In this document: one piece after another, positions 45,696-57,708 of the stretch | Layout of the letters: each line of letters opens with the position of its first letter | Position numbering within the stretch: position 1 is the stretch's first letter | Source of the DNA: Liriodendron chinense | Taxonomy: Eukaryota; Streptophyta; Magnoliopsida; Magnoliales; Magnoliaceae | Direction: 5' to 3' | Length of the DNA stretch: 64,000 nt | Assembly (NCBI GenBank): GCA_003013855.2 | Contig: ML058447.1 | Location: forward strand, 1,984,001 to 2,048,000 | Position numbers and translations under genes: made by a program | Notes under the pieces: model-generated | Seen by the model: only the letters and a program-made list of their open reading frames with translations | Database searches by the model: none | Told to the model about the DNA's origin: nothing

Positions 45696-46229
45696 GACAC
45701 GGATTGGCTAGTGACCCCAACACCAGCCCGGGTGTCAAAGCTATGTGGGCCCCACCATGATGTATGTGTTTTATCCACGCTGTCCATCCATTTTTCCACC
45801 TCATTTTAGGGCATGGGCCTAAAAATGAGGCAGATCCAAATCTCAGGTGGACCACACCTATAGAAAACAGTGTTGATTGAACGTCCACCCTTAAAAATTT
45901 CCCAGGGCCCACTGTGAATGTTTGTTTGCCATCCAACCTGTTGATAAGGTCACACAGACCTGGATGAAGTGAAAACACAAATATCAGCTTGATCCAAAAC
46001 TTCTATGGCCTCCAAGAAGTTTTCTACCGTGAGAATTCAATTCCCCCTGTTTCCATGTGGTGTGGTCCACCTGAGATTTGAATCTGCCTCATTTTTGGGC
46101 CCATGCCATAAAATGAGGTGGAAAAATGGATGGACAGCGTGGATAAAACACATACATCATGATGGGGCCCACACAACTTTGACACCAGCCCCGGGGCTGG
46201 TGTTGGGGTCACTAGCCAATCCGCGTCCC
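45696..46229. mobile_element. Complete foldback element (GACACGGATTGG ends)
   Basis: GACACGGATTGGCTAGTGAC on the left is mirrored by GTCACTAGCCAATCCGCGTC on the right, then CCCAACACCAGCCC and its mirror. Probable 9-bp duplication ACGCAGCTA (45687-45695) and ACGTAGCCA (46230-46238), two mismatches. Confidence 0.7.
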
Positions 46230-46349
46230 ACGTAGCCACGTGGTGTTAGGGTCACCACGCGATCCGCGTCGTGGGTCGCACTCGCCGGTCAGGTTAGGCG
46301 GCTTGGCTAACCCCAACCAGGACTGAACACGACCCATTCCCAGCCCTGC

Positions 46350-46375
46350 CTCTCTCTCTCTCTCTCTCTCTCCGG
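46350..46375 (+). repeat. (CT)n tract in a probable 5' leader
   Basis: A run of CT dinucleotides about 115 bp before the ATG of the NFD6-like gene, common in plant 5' UTRs. Confidence 0.6.
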
Positions 46376-46488
46376 GCGCGTGTCAGTAGGGTTTAACATC
46401 ACAAAACCCCAAGCCAAAATCCCACCACTCTCTCCAGAACAGATCCCTATTCTGATTTTCCTCCATCAATCTCAGCAATCATAATCCA

Positions 46489-48325
46489 ATGGCCACGATC
46501 GCCAGGTCCGTCATTCGCCCGGCCGCCTCCATCCGGAACGCAGCAGCAAAGCTCACTACAGAAGCGAAATCCAGAAGCTCCTCTCCGTTATTCCGCATTT
46601 CCTCCACCCAAAACCCTTCTTCTCCCTCTCGCTTCCTCCTCATGTCCTTACACCATTCATCTCTCTCTCTGCTTTTTTTTTTTTTCTTTTTAATTCTTTT
46701 CATATTGGCAAACCACAGCGTTCGATCATAATTCATAAAATCAGGTCGACGGTGGAGATGAGCTTGATAGTAATTTGCGGAAGAGTGGACCTCCAAGATC
46801 CGACGGTCTACACGATGAGAACCTTCGCAGTGTGATCCAGCGATCTGCCTATTTGCTACAGGAACAAGTGGGTCTGATCACCCCTCTGATTCTACGGTGA
46901 GGATGGTCCCCGGATTATGATCTATAGCTTAGATCGAAAGAAATGGGCTAAATGGACACTCCTTTTACTTTCTTCTTTTTCTTGCATTTGATTACGGAAA
47001 GAATCCTCTTATAAATAGAGGGAAAAGAGATAAGGGATGAGATGAGATAAGGTTGGTTTAACCTTATCTTATCCCATCTCATCTTCTTCCGAGGTTTTAA
47101 ATTTCTAACTGAATTTAAAACTCTCGGAAGAAGGAGGATGCGGGAACATCCTTATGGGCCCCATCCACAAGTGGTTGTCCACAAGTGGGCCCCACAGGTC
47201 CATCGACCAACATCTCCCACTCAATCACATTGTGGGATAGCCACATCATGTATTGTCCATCTAGCTCATCACATAACAATTAAAACTAAAAGAATCACGA
47301 TCAAAAGATTCAGAGGCGTGAGACCAGCTGGAACACTATTATCTTCTCACAGGTGTTTGAGTACTAAGTGACCACCTAACTAGCACTCAATAACCCAAGC
47401 TTTACCATGCCTGTCCTAGTCTGCATGATCACATCGGATAGAGTTAACTCCCAATCTGGAGTACTCGACCAACATACGCACTTATCCAACTTATCGAGTT
47501 TATTCTATAAAAAAAACTTGTTTCTCTACCAACATCAATTTGAATTCTTTTTAAAGTAATATATATACATATATATTTTGAAACAGAATATCGTTTGTAA
47601 AAGTCTAAGAAAACTCGATACTGCCGGCGGATAAGTCTTCAAGTGCGTATTTATAGTTCTAGAAACTTAGGTGTAGCTATCACGAGATCTTCCCCACGCA
47701 GATGTGTAATTTGGAATCGATCAAGCCGATTTCCTAGCATAACCGAGTCTGACCAATCAAGGGCCTTTCGTCATCGTATACTAAAGTAGTGACACTCAAT
47801 CTCATCCTCCTGTACACGAGAGGAGGGTAGCTGAGGTCACAAAGAGTCACCTACGGGACTGGCTACTCACACGTTGCAATGATTAGATCGAATCAAAGCA
47901 ATCTGTAGGTAATAGGTCCAAGCACATGGCTACAATCCACACCGTAAAGTAGACAATACTAGGTATCTTTCAGGGTCTATATTGCGCAAGTCATCTCACA
48001 TGAGGTATGACTCATCTCATAACCTCACGACCTGGCTATGATTCAGGCCATAACATTATTCGCATTATGAGTAATGGTGCGACTATGTTATTCGACTTTG
48101 TCAGTCTCATCTTCAATCTTATAGGACTAAAGGCGGATACAACTCATTCGCATCCTCATCCTTTATTATTTTCAATAAAGGGTGGTTCATACCTCAGTGT
48201 ATGAACATCACCCCAAGTGAGCTGCTATTTGGAGTCGCTCCGGCCTCTTCACATCGCCACCTCTTCTGCTCTCCTCACTTCAATGCTCCCCGTCTCTCGC
48301 CCCGGCTATGGTTGGCTCTCTGAAG
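46489..48325 (+). CDS. NFD6-like small organellar protein, split by a retrotransposon, possibly broken
   Basis: Exon 1 from 46489 encodes a mitochondrial-type presequence (MATIARSVIRPAASIRNAAA, then SRSSSPLFRISSTQ) similar in composition to NUCLEAR FUSION DEFECTIVE 6 family proteins. A second coding piece at 48218-48325 encodes CYLESLRPLHIATSSALLTS and MLPVSRPGYGWLSE. It closely matches the conserved core of that family (ESLLP.H.ATASAL.TSML...YGW) and ends at donor GAAG|GTACTC. Between them lies a copia fragment. I found no donor after exon 1 that joins in phase to the apparent acceptor CCCCAAG|TG, and the alternative acceptor CTCAG at 48196 leads to an in-frame TGA. So either a splice site is unusual or the gene is a pseudogene. 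A last exon is not certain. Confidence 0.55.
46740..48200 (-). mobile_element. Copia LTR and internal fragment, reverse orientation
   Basis: On the - strand a GAGTGGGAGA polypurine-like tract is followed by TGTTGGTCGATGGACC, then TGTGGACAACCACTTGTGG, like the LTR at 35868. This implies a 3' LTR from about 47212 down to about 46740, with internal sequence from 47213 to about 48200. The second LTR is not seen. On the + strand the LTR has a palindrome near 47036-47087 (GATGAGATAAGG / CCTTATC...CATC). Confidence 0.45.
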
Positions 48326-48935
48326 GTACTCTCGCCTTTTCACATTGCATACTTGAACATAGATATGGGTTTCAGTAGTTTCAGAAATGGAGTTTCTTCA
48401 AAATGCAATTTTTTTTTATTCTTTTTCAATTCATATCATTTTAGATTGTTACATTGAAGCAGACCTATGATCTGACTCTGTTTTCGTGGAGCATACGGAT
48501 GCTAAGATCACACTTAAATATAAGGCCCACCGCATATGATGCACATTGCACACGCATTTGGCATCCGAACTGCTTACATGGAGGGGCGTGTTATGGTCGG
48601 GATGTATAGACCATGAACGATCCTAATGTTCTAACTGTTTGATTTCAGTGTTTTTGAGGGCAAATGGGACGGGTAAAATTTCAACCAACAATTCTATGTC
48701 AATGAACAAAAAATTCTATTAGAGCAGTAAGGATCATCTGAATGTATTGTTTTTTGGGCTGTGGCCCATCCATGATGAAGCCTGCCCAGAGAGAATTATG
48801 GATGTCGTAAACGCATGTGACGTGTCTCTGTGGAGTTTATGTAATGTTTGGGCAGCATTTCTCTCATCAAAGCAATGTACTCCCTTCACAACAAACATTG
48901 TACATGAAAACAATAGCGCCATTTTAATTATTTTT

Positions 48936-49102
48936 TAGGGTGTGTTTGGTTGCACCAAATTTCATTAAATATGATGAAATTTCGCACCATTTTTTTTTGG
49001 GTTAGTACACACCCCACTATTGTACACCCACAAATTTCGCACCAAATTAGACTTGATTAATCATGCAATATCATGATATTTGGTGCAAACAAATGCACCC
49101 TA
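48936..49102. mobile_element. Short TIR element (MITE), GGTGTGTTTGG type
   Basis: TAGGGTGTGTTTGGTTGCAC on the left is mirrored by GGTGCAAACAAATGCACCCT on the right. It is related to the MITE at 57593-57708. Confidence 0.6.
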
Positions 49103-49289
49103 GAAGATGACTAAATACTACAAAAACATCAAAGGCAGCTGAATGCGAGAACAAAACAAACTCCCAATTTGATTATGCAAGTGATCGTATCTTCACTTAA
49201 CAGAAAGGGAAGCCAAGAGAGCCCAAAAAGAAAATATCCAAGACATGCATGGACATGCCCACCACACCGCCTTAAATCAAGGCCATGAA

Positions 49290-50123
49290 AATACTGCTTT
49301 TGAATGCTAAACTTTTCTAGTCTTTGGATTGAAGAGAATCTTTGAGCCAATGATTTAAAACTTACATCGGACTAGACTACAGAAAAAAATGGGTTGGGTT
49401 GCTAATCCATCCATTCTAGGAGAGAAACTATTTGGTTTAGAGCATGGTATTCAATAATGGTAACAATGGTTGTAATGACTACCCTTATGGCCGTTATGAT
49501 GTAGGCCGTAATGGCCGTTAAGGCCCTATAACAATCTTTTTTCCTTTTAAGGAAGAAAATGTATCGGCCCCGTATCAGAACATTATGGACCATTTTTTTT
49601 CTCTTGTTCAGTTACGTTCCCGTTTGTGTAACGGGCCCCACCATTCCCGTTTAGAGTCCTTAGATACTTAAGTGATCCAACTGTCATGCTGTTAAGATTG
49701 ATCAGTTTTAGGTGAACCAGTTTGGTTTGTTTTTACTTGCAAGTTATTTAAAAGAAGAAAAATGAAAAAAAGAAAGTCATTTGCAAAAGGGTCTATCCAC
49801 CCAAGGTTTATTCACTCTTCTTCTCTCTATGGGGATTGGGCCATTGGGGCTCCACTTCGAACATTATTGGCATTTGATTTGTCGCTACTAGAATCCGTCT
49901 ACTGGTGTCTATTCTTGGTCGTTATTTTTTCTATTTAAAGTTCTCATATTTCAACTTCTCTTTTCTTTTTGTATTGGCATCTCATCTTCTATTTCGAATG
50001 CCTTGACTTTCTGGCCACGATGACCCGACTTTTTTATTTTTTATTTTTTTAAGTGTGTGAGTAGTAAAACAAGAATAGTGGAAATTTTTTAAGTGTGCGC
50101 ACGTGTGCGGGTGCGTGTGTGTG

Positions 50124-50171
<48 letters not shown>

Positions 50172-50805
50172 TTTCCGCAAACCTTTTAGAAAAGGATAAT
50201 AAGGCAATGCCTTCTATCTCAAAAACTACTATCTAATCATCGAAATTGTCCAAATTGCAGCGTGCTTCACATTCAAATTGACACTAGCATTCACCATTCA
50301 TGCGCTTTATGTTGAAATTGACAAAGCTAGGTTGTCGTGGCCAGAAAATCAAAACATTAGATGCTGAAGATGAGATGCCAAAACAAGAAGAAAAGAGAAG
50401 TTGAATGAGAAGAATTTTGAAAAGAAAAATGATGAGTAATAGACACCAATAGTTGGACTCAAATAGCTAGAAATCAAATGCCAATAATGGTGGAAGTTGA
50501 GCTGCAATGGCCCTGCCCTATAAAGTAGACGAAATAAGCCCTAGGTGGATTGACCCTTTTGTGTAACTTGCAAGTAAAAACTAACCAAATGGTTCAACCT
50601 CAAATTGATCAATCTTGACAGCCTGACTGGTGGATCAATCAAGTGTCAAAAGACTCTAAACTTGATAGTTCTCTCTCAAAATGGATGGATTAACAACCAA
50701 TCCATTTTGCCACGTGGTCCAATCCGGTTTGGGTTTTAAATCGTTGAATCTTCAATCCAAAGGGGTAGAAAATGTTTACTTTTTCAAAATAAGTAGTGTT
50801 TTGAT
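49290..50805. repeat. Large inverted repeat, arms about 450-500 bp
   Basis: The left arm (about 49290-50035, including an inserted element) and the right arm (about 50305-50805) are imperfect reverse complements over their length. Examples are TTTTTACTTGCAAGTTA with TAACTTGCAAGTAAAAA, and TTTCTGGCCACGA with TCGTGGCCAGAAA. The loop of about 270 bp holds a (GA)n tract at 50126-50168. It could be a foldback element or an inverted duplication. No coding sequence. Confidence 0.75.
49443..49648. mobile_element. 'CCGTAA' hAT-like element, copy 3, in one arm of the inverted repeat
   Basis: It begins CATGGTATTCAATAATGG, matching the right end of copies 1 and 2 in reverse, and is flanked by the perfect 8-bp duplication GTTTAGAG (49435-49442, 49649-49656). 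The opposite arm has a single uninterrupted GTTTAGAG-type site near 50655, the empty site. Confidence 0.75.
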
Positions 50806-53585
50806 GGGTTCTTGATGTACTTTTTTTTAAAGATTCCCTAGTTTAGTAAATTTTGCAAGATGTACTTGTTTTGAAAGGATTTGCATCTTACCTTGCTCTT
50901 GATAGGTTCAGGGTTGGTTTGGATGTATCAGATAGTGAGGATTAATTAAATATTTCGCAACCCATGTGTTCTTTGAGGGGATGTTGTTTGGCATATCCCA
51001 GAAAATGCAGGTGGGGATTTGCTAATACTCCTGTCTTCCAAAGAATGGCCTAAAATGCAAATGTTTTGATAGCATATCAGCTCACACTTACCATCACACT
51101 TATTTTGTCCGGTGAGGTCTTTGGTGCATTTAGGTTTTTAGGTGCCATGGTTGCCAAACTGGCCCTCAGTGTGTGTCCAGTTGATATAGGATACATTGAT
51201 GTTAATTTGGATAATTCAAAGTCTCTCTCTTCCACTGTTTCTTCTACTTTCCATTCATTTTTCTGCTCCATTTCTTCCAATGGTGAAATGACATGTTCTT
51301 GACTAAGATAGGAAAATGTACAGGAATTTCTTCTCGAATAATTATTGTGGTGGATTCCTCAGTATTTATTTGCTTTTCTAATTTATAGTTGTCTATTTCT
51401 TGCTTCTGACGGGTGAAGCATTGGCTGACCTGGTATCTTCCCTCCTTTTTTTCCCCCAAAAATGAGTTCAGATTTTTATTTTATAAGCAGAAAATGCTCT
51501 AGAATTTACTGAGCAAGTTGAGGCTTCTGATGTTTGCAACTGTTCTCTTAAAACAAAATTCTGATTGTTGCATTACAAACAAAACCCTTTTGCCCTTCAA
51601 TTTTTTTGTGGCCTTTGTGACGTCTGCTCATATTCTAATGGTTTGTATTGGGAGAAACCCATAAAATCAGTTGTATTTAGGAATTTATTAGGTGTTAATT
51701 ACTGTGATATCAACATAATTTATCCAGGGCCCCAATGTTTTGTGGTTTGGAGGATGTTCTGTATTTCAACTCTGAGGTCATGGCTTCGAGAACCCATGTG
51801 GTGTAAGAGTGTGTGTGTGTGTGTATTGACCTCTCAAAAAAAAAAAAAAAAAAAGGATACTGTGTTTTTAGATGCATTGCCCTTTTGCTATGGAAGTCTT
51901 CCATGCAAGAATGCAATGGAACGTTTCTAATATTTGATTTTGGGTTCGTATCCTTCAAAGACAAAAGAAGGCTCAAGTGCCGGATTTTTTTTTTTTTCTA
52001 AGATTGATAGGAATACTTTTTGAATCAGTTATTTTATGGAATTAATTTTCGTCATCCGTTGAATCAGGCAAATAGGGTTTTTAATTAAAGTAGTGCATGT
52101 AATGTACTAGTGCTAGTCTACTAGTCAATAAATGAAATAGACATCAATCCCGGTGACCCACCAGATAGAAGACAGAGTTCCAGTATGTGCTTGCTTTGTC
52201 AGTTCTAAGAGTAGGTGGACAATCTGCTCTTTCTGAGCTATGAGAAAAAAACTGGCTTCAAGTTCAGCTGACAATTTTTTCTTAGTACAATTTGATTGAA
52301 ATAAGATACATGTTCCACCAATCATGATTGGGTTATCAATCGAGGGGCGAGGGGCATATAGAAATTTAAGTTATTATGAGCCGAAACTCATGATGCTCGA
52401 GTCATGATTGAGTAGTTAATTGAGTCTCGAGTCAAATCAGATTCAGACCCATCACAGATCAGGATCCACTTTTGAGTTTTAGACTTCACAATGTTGTTTT
52501 GCTATATTTCTTTGCATGTCTGTGTTTGTATTGATCTGGTGACTTTGTTCTTCATCTTTTGGTTTTATCTTGCTGTTGTTGCTTTGATATATTTGTATGC
52601 ATTTACTTCTTTTCTTGAATTCTTGGTCAAAATTTCACAGGAACATTACGTTGAGCCCTTTCTAACCCTTTGCTTCTCTTATTGTTCTGATATTCTTTAT
52701 TGTTCTTTCATGGGAATTCATGCATCTTCTTACTCCAGCTCTTGTCCATGTCTTAGGCCTTTCAATGCCTTTATAGCAGTATTTCATCAGTGGCTACTTG
52801 GTACCTGATGGATTAATCCGTTTGGTAAGACATGCATGATCAACATGACCTTTTCTGTCAATTTTGCTCATTGAAAACTGAAGAAATGAATTACTTGGTA
52901 ATCTCCTTGTAATCTGTGTTTTGTGTGCCAATTCACGAAGGACTTGATCCTTCTGTTTATTTCTGGAACCCTCTCTTGATGCTCAGCAGCACGCAAGTAC
53001 TATTTAACTTTTATAATTGACCATGAGATTCATGACTTGGAGTTTGAGTAAAGATTTGTTTACTGATCTTGATGCTTGCATGTGCCCTTTTGGCATGTGG
53101 AAGATCCAAGATGGACTCCAAGCCGACTCCGCTGTAGATGTCCTGGTCAAGAAATCAGGTTGGTGACTCATCTGTTGGGACAGATATGTATGAAGAAACT
53201 GATGGTTAGGAAGCTGACAGGTGTTCCTTATCCAACCCGTATGCAGGTCTAGAATTTCCAATTCACAGGCCTCATAAACATAGAGCATAAAAAATCATAC
53301 TGAACACTGTCCTGCTCTTATCCAATCAGTCCATGGCCACCGAAAGGATTGTTAAAATGAAACTGGGCGAAACTCCAAATTCAACAGGGAAGTCAGACGG
53401 GATCATCCAGTCGGTGCAGTATTTTGGGGTATGCTCCACCGACAGTGGTGTTGCGGTTTGGATAGTGTAGAATCAGAGGGTTGTACCTGATGTGGAGAGG
53501 GTCTGTTGTTGTTGTTGTTGTTCTTCATCTTCTTCTTTTTTTCTTTTTTCTTTTTTTCTTTTTGGGCGTCAGAGAAGCTGCTGTT
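50806..53585. other. Non-coding region, possible intron or 3' part of the NFD6-like gene
   Basis: No domain is recognised in any frame. A (GT)n tract lies at about 51812-51825, with A and T runs at 51836-51854 and 51985-51999. A candidate terminal exon at 53111-53166 is listed separately. Confidence 0.35.
53111..53166 (+). CDS. Possible last exon of the NFD6-like gene (weak)
   Basis: After AG at 53109-53110 the frame that would continue from ...GWLSE (phase 1) reads DGLQADSAVDVLVKKSGW and stops at TGA 53164-53166. Phase fits, but the acceptor is weak and NFD6 tails are variable, so this is only a suggestion. Confidence 0.2.
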
Positions 53586-54666
53586 TAGAGCTGGGCACCT
53601 GAATCGGTAACTCGACTCGTCCGACTCAGGTCAGATCCAACTCGATCCGAACCCAGTGGGTGAGTTGATCCGGACTGAGTACAGTTGAGCCAATCCAAAC
53701 TCAAACCGAGTGGAGTCCGGATCAGTCAGTGACTCGACTCGACTCGGATCGAAAACAGACTCGACCCTATCCAAGCTCGACTCGACTCGGGGATACCGTA
53801 ACTAGGCAGGAGCTTGTTGACCAGAATTCGACTTTGAATTTGGAGAAACTAGTACAGCTTTAAGCAGTATACGAATGACCTCACAAGCACATCAAAGACT
53901 TGATACATATAACCTCATCTTTAATCAGTATACATGCGTTTCTACTTCTAAGCTCTAATAACAAGTGGGTCCCATGCTTTGGTGATCGTGACCGTTGTTT
54001 TTCTGTTCCCGACTTGGATGGAGCATTCTCTAAAATATACCTGATTAAAAAAGTCCAGGACATCAATATTAAAATCCTTTTCACTTGAATGTAGAAAATT
54101 GATGAGTTTCTCTTCTTGTTTGCCTCTGTAGATTATAAATAAGAAAGGATAAGATTTTTATAGCCAATGATTTTTATAGCCAATATATCATGAGGCAAGG
54201 TCTATCTAATAGTGTGGATTACTAAAAACCATGGACCCCACTTGCCGTTAAACGCATGTAGACTGTACTATGATCTAGGCCATGTATCATACAAGGAACT
54301 TAGTTGAATTTAGGGAAACGGGTACAGGTTATTAATGCCAATGGCATGGCTATATGTACAAAAGCAAACATGCATTTTATATGTTAGGTGAGCATATGTA
54401 TCAACATGCATGCACGCAGTCATTGCTCACGTGGAGCACATTTGAGTTGATCCAGATGTTTGGTTGTGGCCAGCTCTAAAAAATGTAAAGATGAACTCAA
54501 TCTGACTCAATGATTACAAGTTTTTAGATTTTTTTACTTTATAGACGAACTCAATCCAACTCAGTCCCTGTGACTGGGTCGGACTCGGATTGGATTAGAC
54601 CAGGCCATGGACGGTTTGGATCGGTCAGCCCAAACTCAGTCCGACTCGACTCAATGCCCACCTCTA
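53586..54666. mobile_element. hAT-type element with CGACTC-rich ends and 8-bp target duplication
   Basis: The ends TAGAGCTGGGCA and TGCCCACCTCTA are inverted repeats with one mismatch. They are flanked by CTGCTGTT on both sides (53578-53585 and 54667-54674). An 8-bp duplication with a TAGAG-type end fits hAT elements. The outer 200 bp on the left and 120 bp on the right carry many CGACTCG/CCGACTC/GGACTCGG motifs. There is no transposase. Confidence 0.75.
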
Positions 54667-57592
54667 CTGCTGTTAGACAAGACCCCTATCAGAATTTGAT
54701 AGAAGAAACCACATCACAAAACCAAAAAATTGCTCTTGCAAGGAAATCTTAATATCCAAAGGTCTACACTGGATCGACTGCTGCAATGTGCCCATGTCTA
54801 AAAGGAAAGCCAGAGCACAGCAAATCTTTCATAGGTGGCAAATGTATGCATGCACTTCGATCGATTTGCATGGGGTCAATCTCAGAAGGAAAAGAGCAAT
54901 AATCCTTGAATCTGTTGGGGCCTGCTTACGGGAACCCATGACAGGATGTGTTGACACCTTCTCCGAGCACCTATAGGGCTCGTTTGGGAGTAGAGGCTCG
55001 TTTGGGAGCTTGTAAATGAAAAATAGATTTGGAAGTAAATGAATTGGGAGTAAATGACTTTACAAAAAGTTGTGTTTGGATGGGAGTAAATGAAATGCAT
55101 TTGAAATTAAAATATTCGGTTTGAATGGGAGTAAACGGGAGGAATTGGAATGCATTTGAATTTTTCAATATATTCTTGAGAATGTATATGATATCTTAAT
55201 CAGCTTTAATATCCCAACGTAGTGTATATATGTGATATTTAATAGAATGATTGTAACAAGCTCATTGAAATGTATACTTAAAGAAAAAATGAGGAAATTT
55301 CAAGCTTCAGGTGGCCCACGAACATAAGGATTAAAAACAACCAACTTGTGAATGTTTTTTAACCGTCCGTTTAGATGGACATCGTTTGGATGGTTTGGAT
55401 CATTCTCTTAGTGTGATTTTTGTGATGTAGCCTATATTTGGATTGTTGGGGAGTATCATTAGCATGACGTGTGTATGGCAGACATGTTTATAGTTGCACA
55501 TTTGTTTACACGTACAACTCTCCAAGAAAGCTCAAAAAGGCATTTCACCCCATTTAGTTCCAAATCCTCTCTTGTGGAGGGGATTTCATTTACATGCACA
55601 TTTACTCCCATTTGATCTCATTTACTTCCATCCAAACACGCCCCAAATCCCATTTACCCTCATTTACTCCCAATTTCACTCATGTACCTCCATTTACTCC
55701 TATCCAAACGGCCCGTATAATATTAGCATTTCCGTTTGAGAAGGTTGAGATACTCATTTTTTTCATAAATTGACACTTGAGGAAATGGATGTTTATATGG
55801 GCTTCCAGCAACTGAAACCATACTATCCATCTGGTAAAATGGATGGACGGAGTGGATAAAATACATAAATCATTGTGGGCCCCATAGAGTTTCCCATGGA
55901 GTGTATAAAATATATTGGTACGCAATCTGCTTCTCACCACCTAATACAAACGCTTGCCTTGGCCAAGCACGAACCTGAACTTGGCTAGGGCCGAGCCTGG
56001 AGGCTCATTGATGGGGAGTTTGGTCCAGCCCTGAAATCTGAGGCATGGTTACTAATGTTGCTTGCCAGGGCGTGAGTCTGACTAGAAGCGTGGTCTGGCT
56101 TTGTTATCTAACAGCCTCAGCTAGGAGGTCATTCCATGCATGGTCCAGTCAGATCACTGGCTAGCCTGGGCTGGACTCATATGCCTAGTTCATGGGTCGG
56201 CTTGGACATGATTGACCATTGCCGGTCCATTTTGCAACCTATACTGGAGCTACTTTAGTGACGAAAGGTATTGGTTCTGGCCTCATTTTCCCCTGTATTT
56301 ATTACTTTAACAAGGGAAGGTTTTGGTACTGGCCTCATTTCCCCACTGTAGAAGAGGGAGTGCTGAGAATTGAGATGCAGCATAGAAATCTGAATAACAT
56401 GATTCAAAACATTACTGCTTAAGAGATTTGCATATTGATTTTAGAGGGATGCAGATTGGAGCTGGTCGCACCAGATCGATGAATGGCCTTGGAACGTGTT
56501 GATGTGGCACACGTGTGCTTCATCTGGGATGCTCATTGATCTCATTAGGGGCAACATCCTGACCAAGGATCAATGGATGGATGCTTAGACTCACTCATAA
56601 GCAATGCGTATATGCCACATATGCCAGCTTGTCTATTTTCTTTGGAGACATGCTTGGAGTCAACAGTCACAGAAACAGATTTGTGTCATGCCCCAGCCTA
56701 GACCGCCTCGGTCCGGGTAGAAGCTCTGTGGGGCCCACCGTGATGTATTGGTATTATCCACGCCGTCCATCTATTTTTCCATATCATTTTAGATTATGAT
56801 TTCATAAATGAGACAGATCCAAGGTCCAAGTAGACTGCATCACAGGATAATGACACCCACCATTGTAACTTTCCTAGGACCCAGCATAATGTTTATTTGC
56901 CATCCAACCTGTTCATATGGTCACATAGAACTGGATGAAGGGAAAACACAAATATCATCTTGATCAAAATTTATGCAGCTCCCGAGAAGTTTTTAATGGT
57001 GGCCGTTCAATCCCCATTGTGTGGTCCACTTGAATATTTATCTGCTTCATTTTTGGGTTCGTACCGTAAAATGATCTTGGAAAAATGGATGGACAGCATG
57101 GATAAAACCGATACATCATGGTGGCCCCCCAGAGCCCCTGCTTGGACCAAGTCCGCCCAGGCGGGCGTAGGACGCAATCCACCTCTAGCCGTCACATGAC
57201 ATTCTACCCAACGCTGCAATTATTGTACCCAGAGGTAGTACCTAGGTCCAAAGAAAATCAATTCCTAATTAGCCGGTGGGTCCCAGTATGCGTACGGACC
57301 CAATACCACTTGTTGTGTTCAGACAAAAAAGAACGGACTAAATTAATGAACTTGTCTCCGTTTTTGTTTTGACCTTTCATCTGCCGGCCACCGATCAAAC
57401 GATTAGGATCATTTGATTTTGAGTCGTGGCCCATTTTGAGGGGGGCCCACCTCCTACCAGAGGGATCCTCCAGATCACCATACAGCTACGGTGTGGAATG
57501 AGTGCAGAGTCTAGAATCCTCTATTTCACTTACCCAAATAACCACTGATGCAGTATCCATGTTGAAAGCGTTAAAGGGTAAAAACTAAGTAA

Positions 57593-57708
57593 GGGTGTGT
57601 TTGGTTGCACCCAAGTTCATTAAATATCATGACATTTCATGATGAATCAGTCTACTTCGTTCCAAATTTTGATGATATTTCATGAAACTTGTGCAACCAA
57701 ACGCACAT
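57593..57708. mobile_element. 116-bp Tourist/PIF-like MITE with TAA duplication
   Basis: It starts GGGTGTGTTTGGTTGCAC, ends GTGCAACCAAACGCACAT, and is flanked by TAA on both sides (57590-57592, 57709-57711). Confidence 0.7.

Noticed and set aside
54972..55722. hAT assignment for the AGGGCTCGTTTGGG element
   Set aside because: Inverted ends are visible but I found no convincing 8-bp or 3-bp target duplication.
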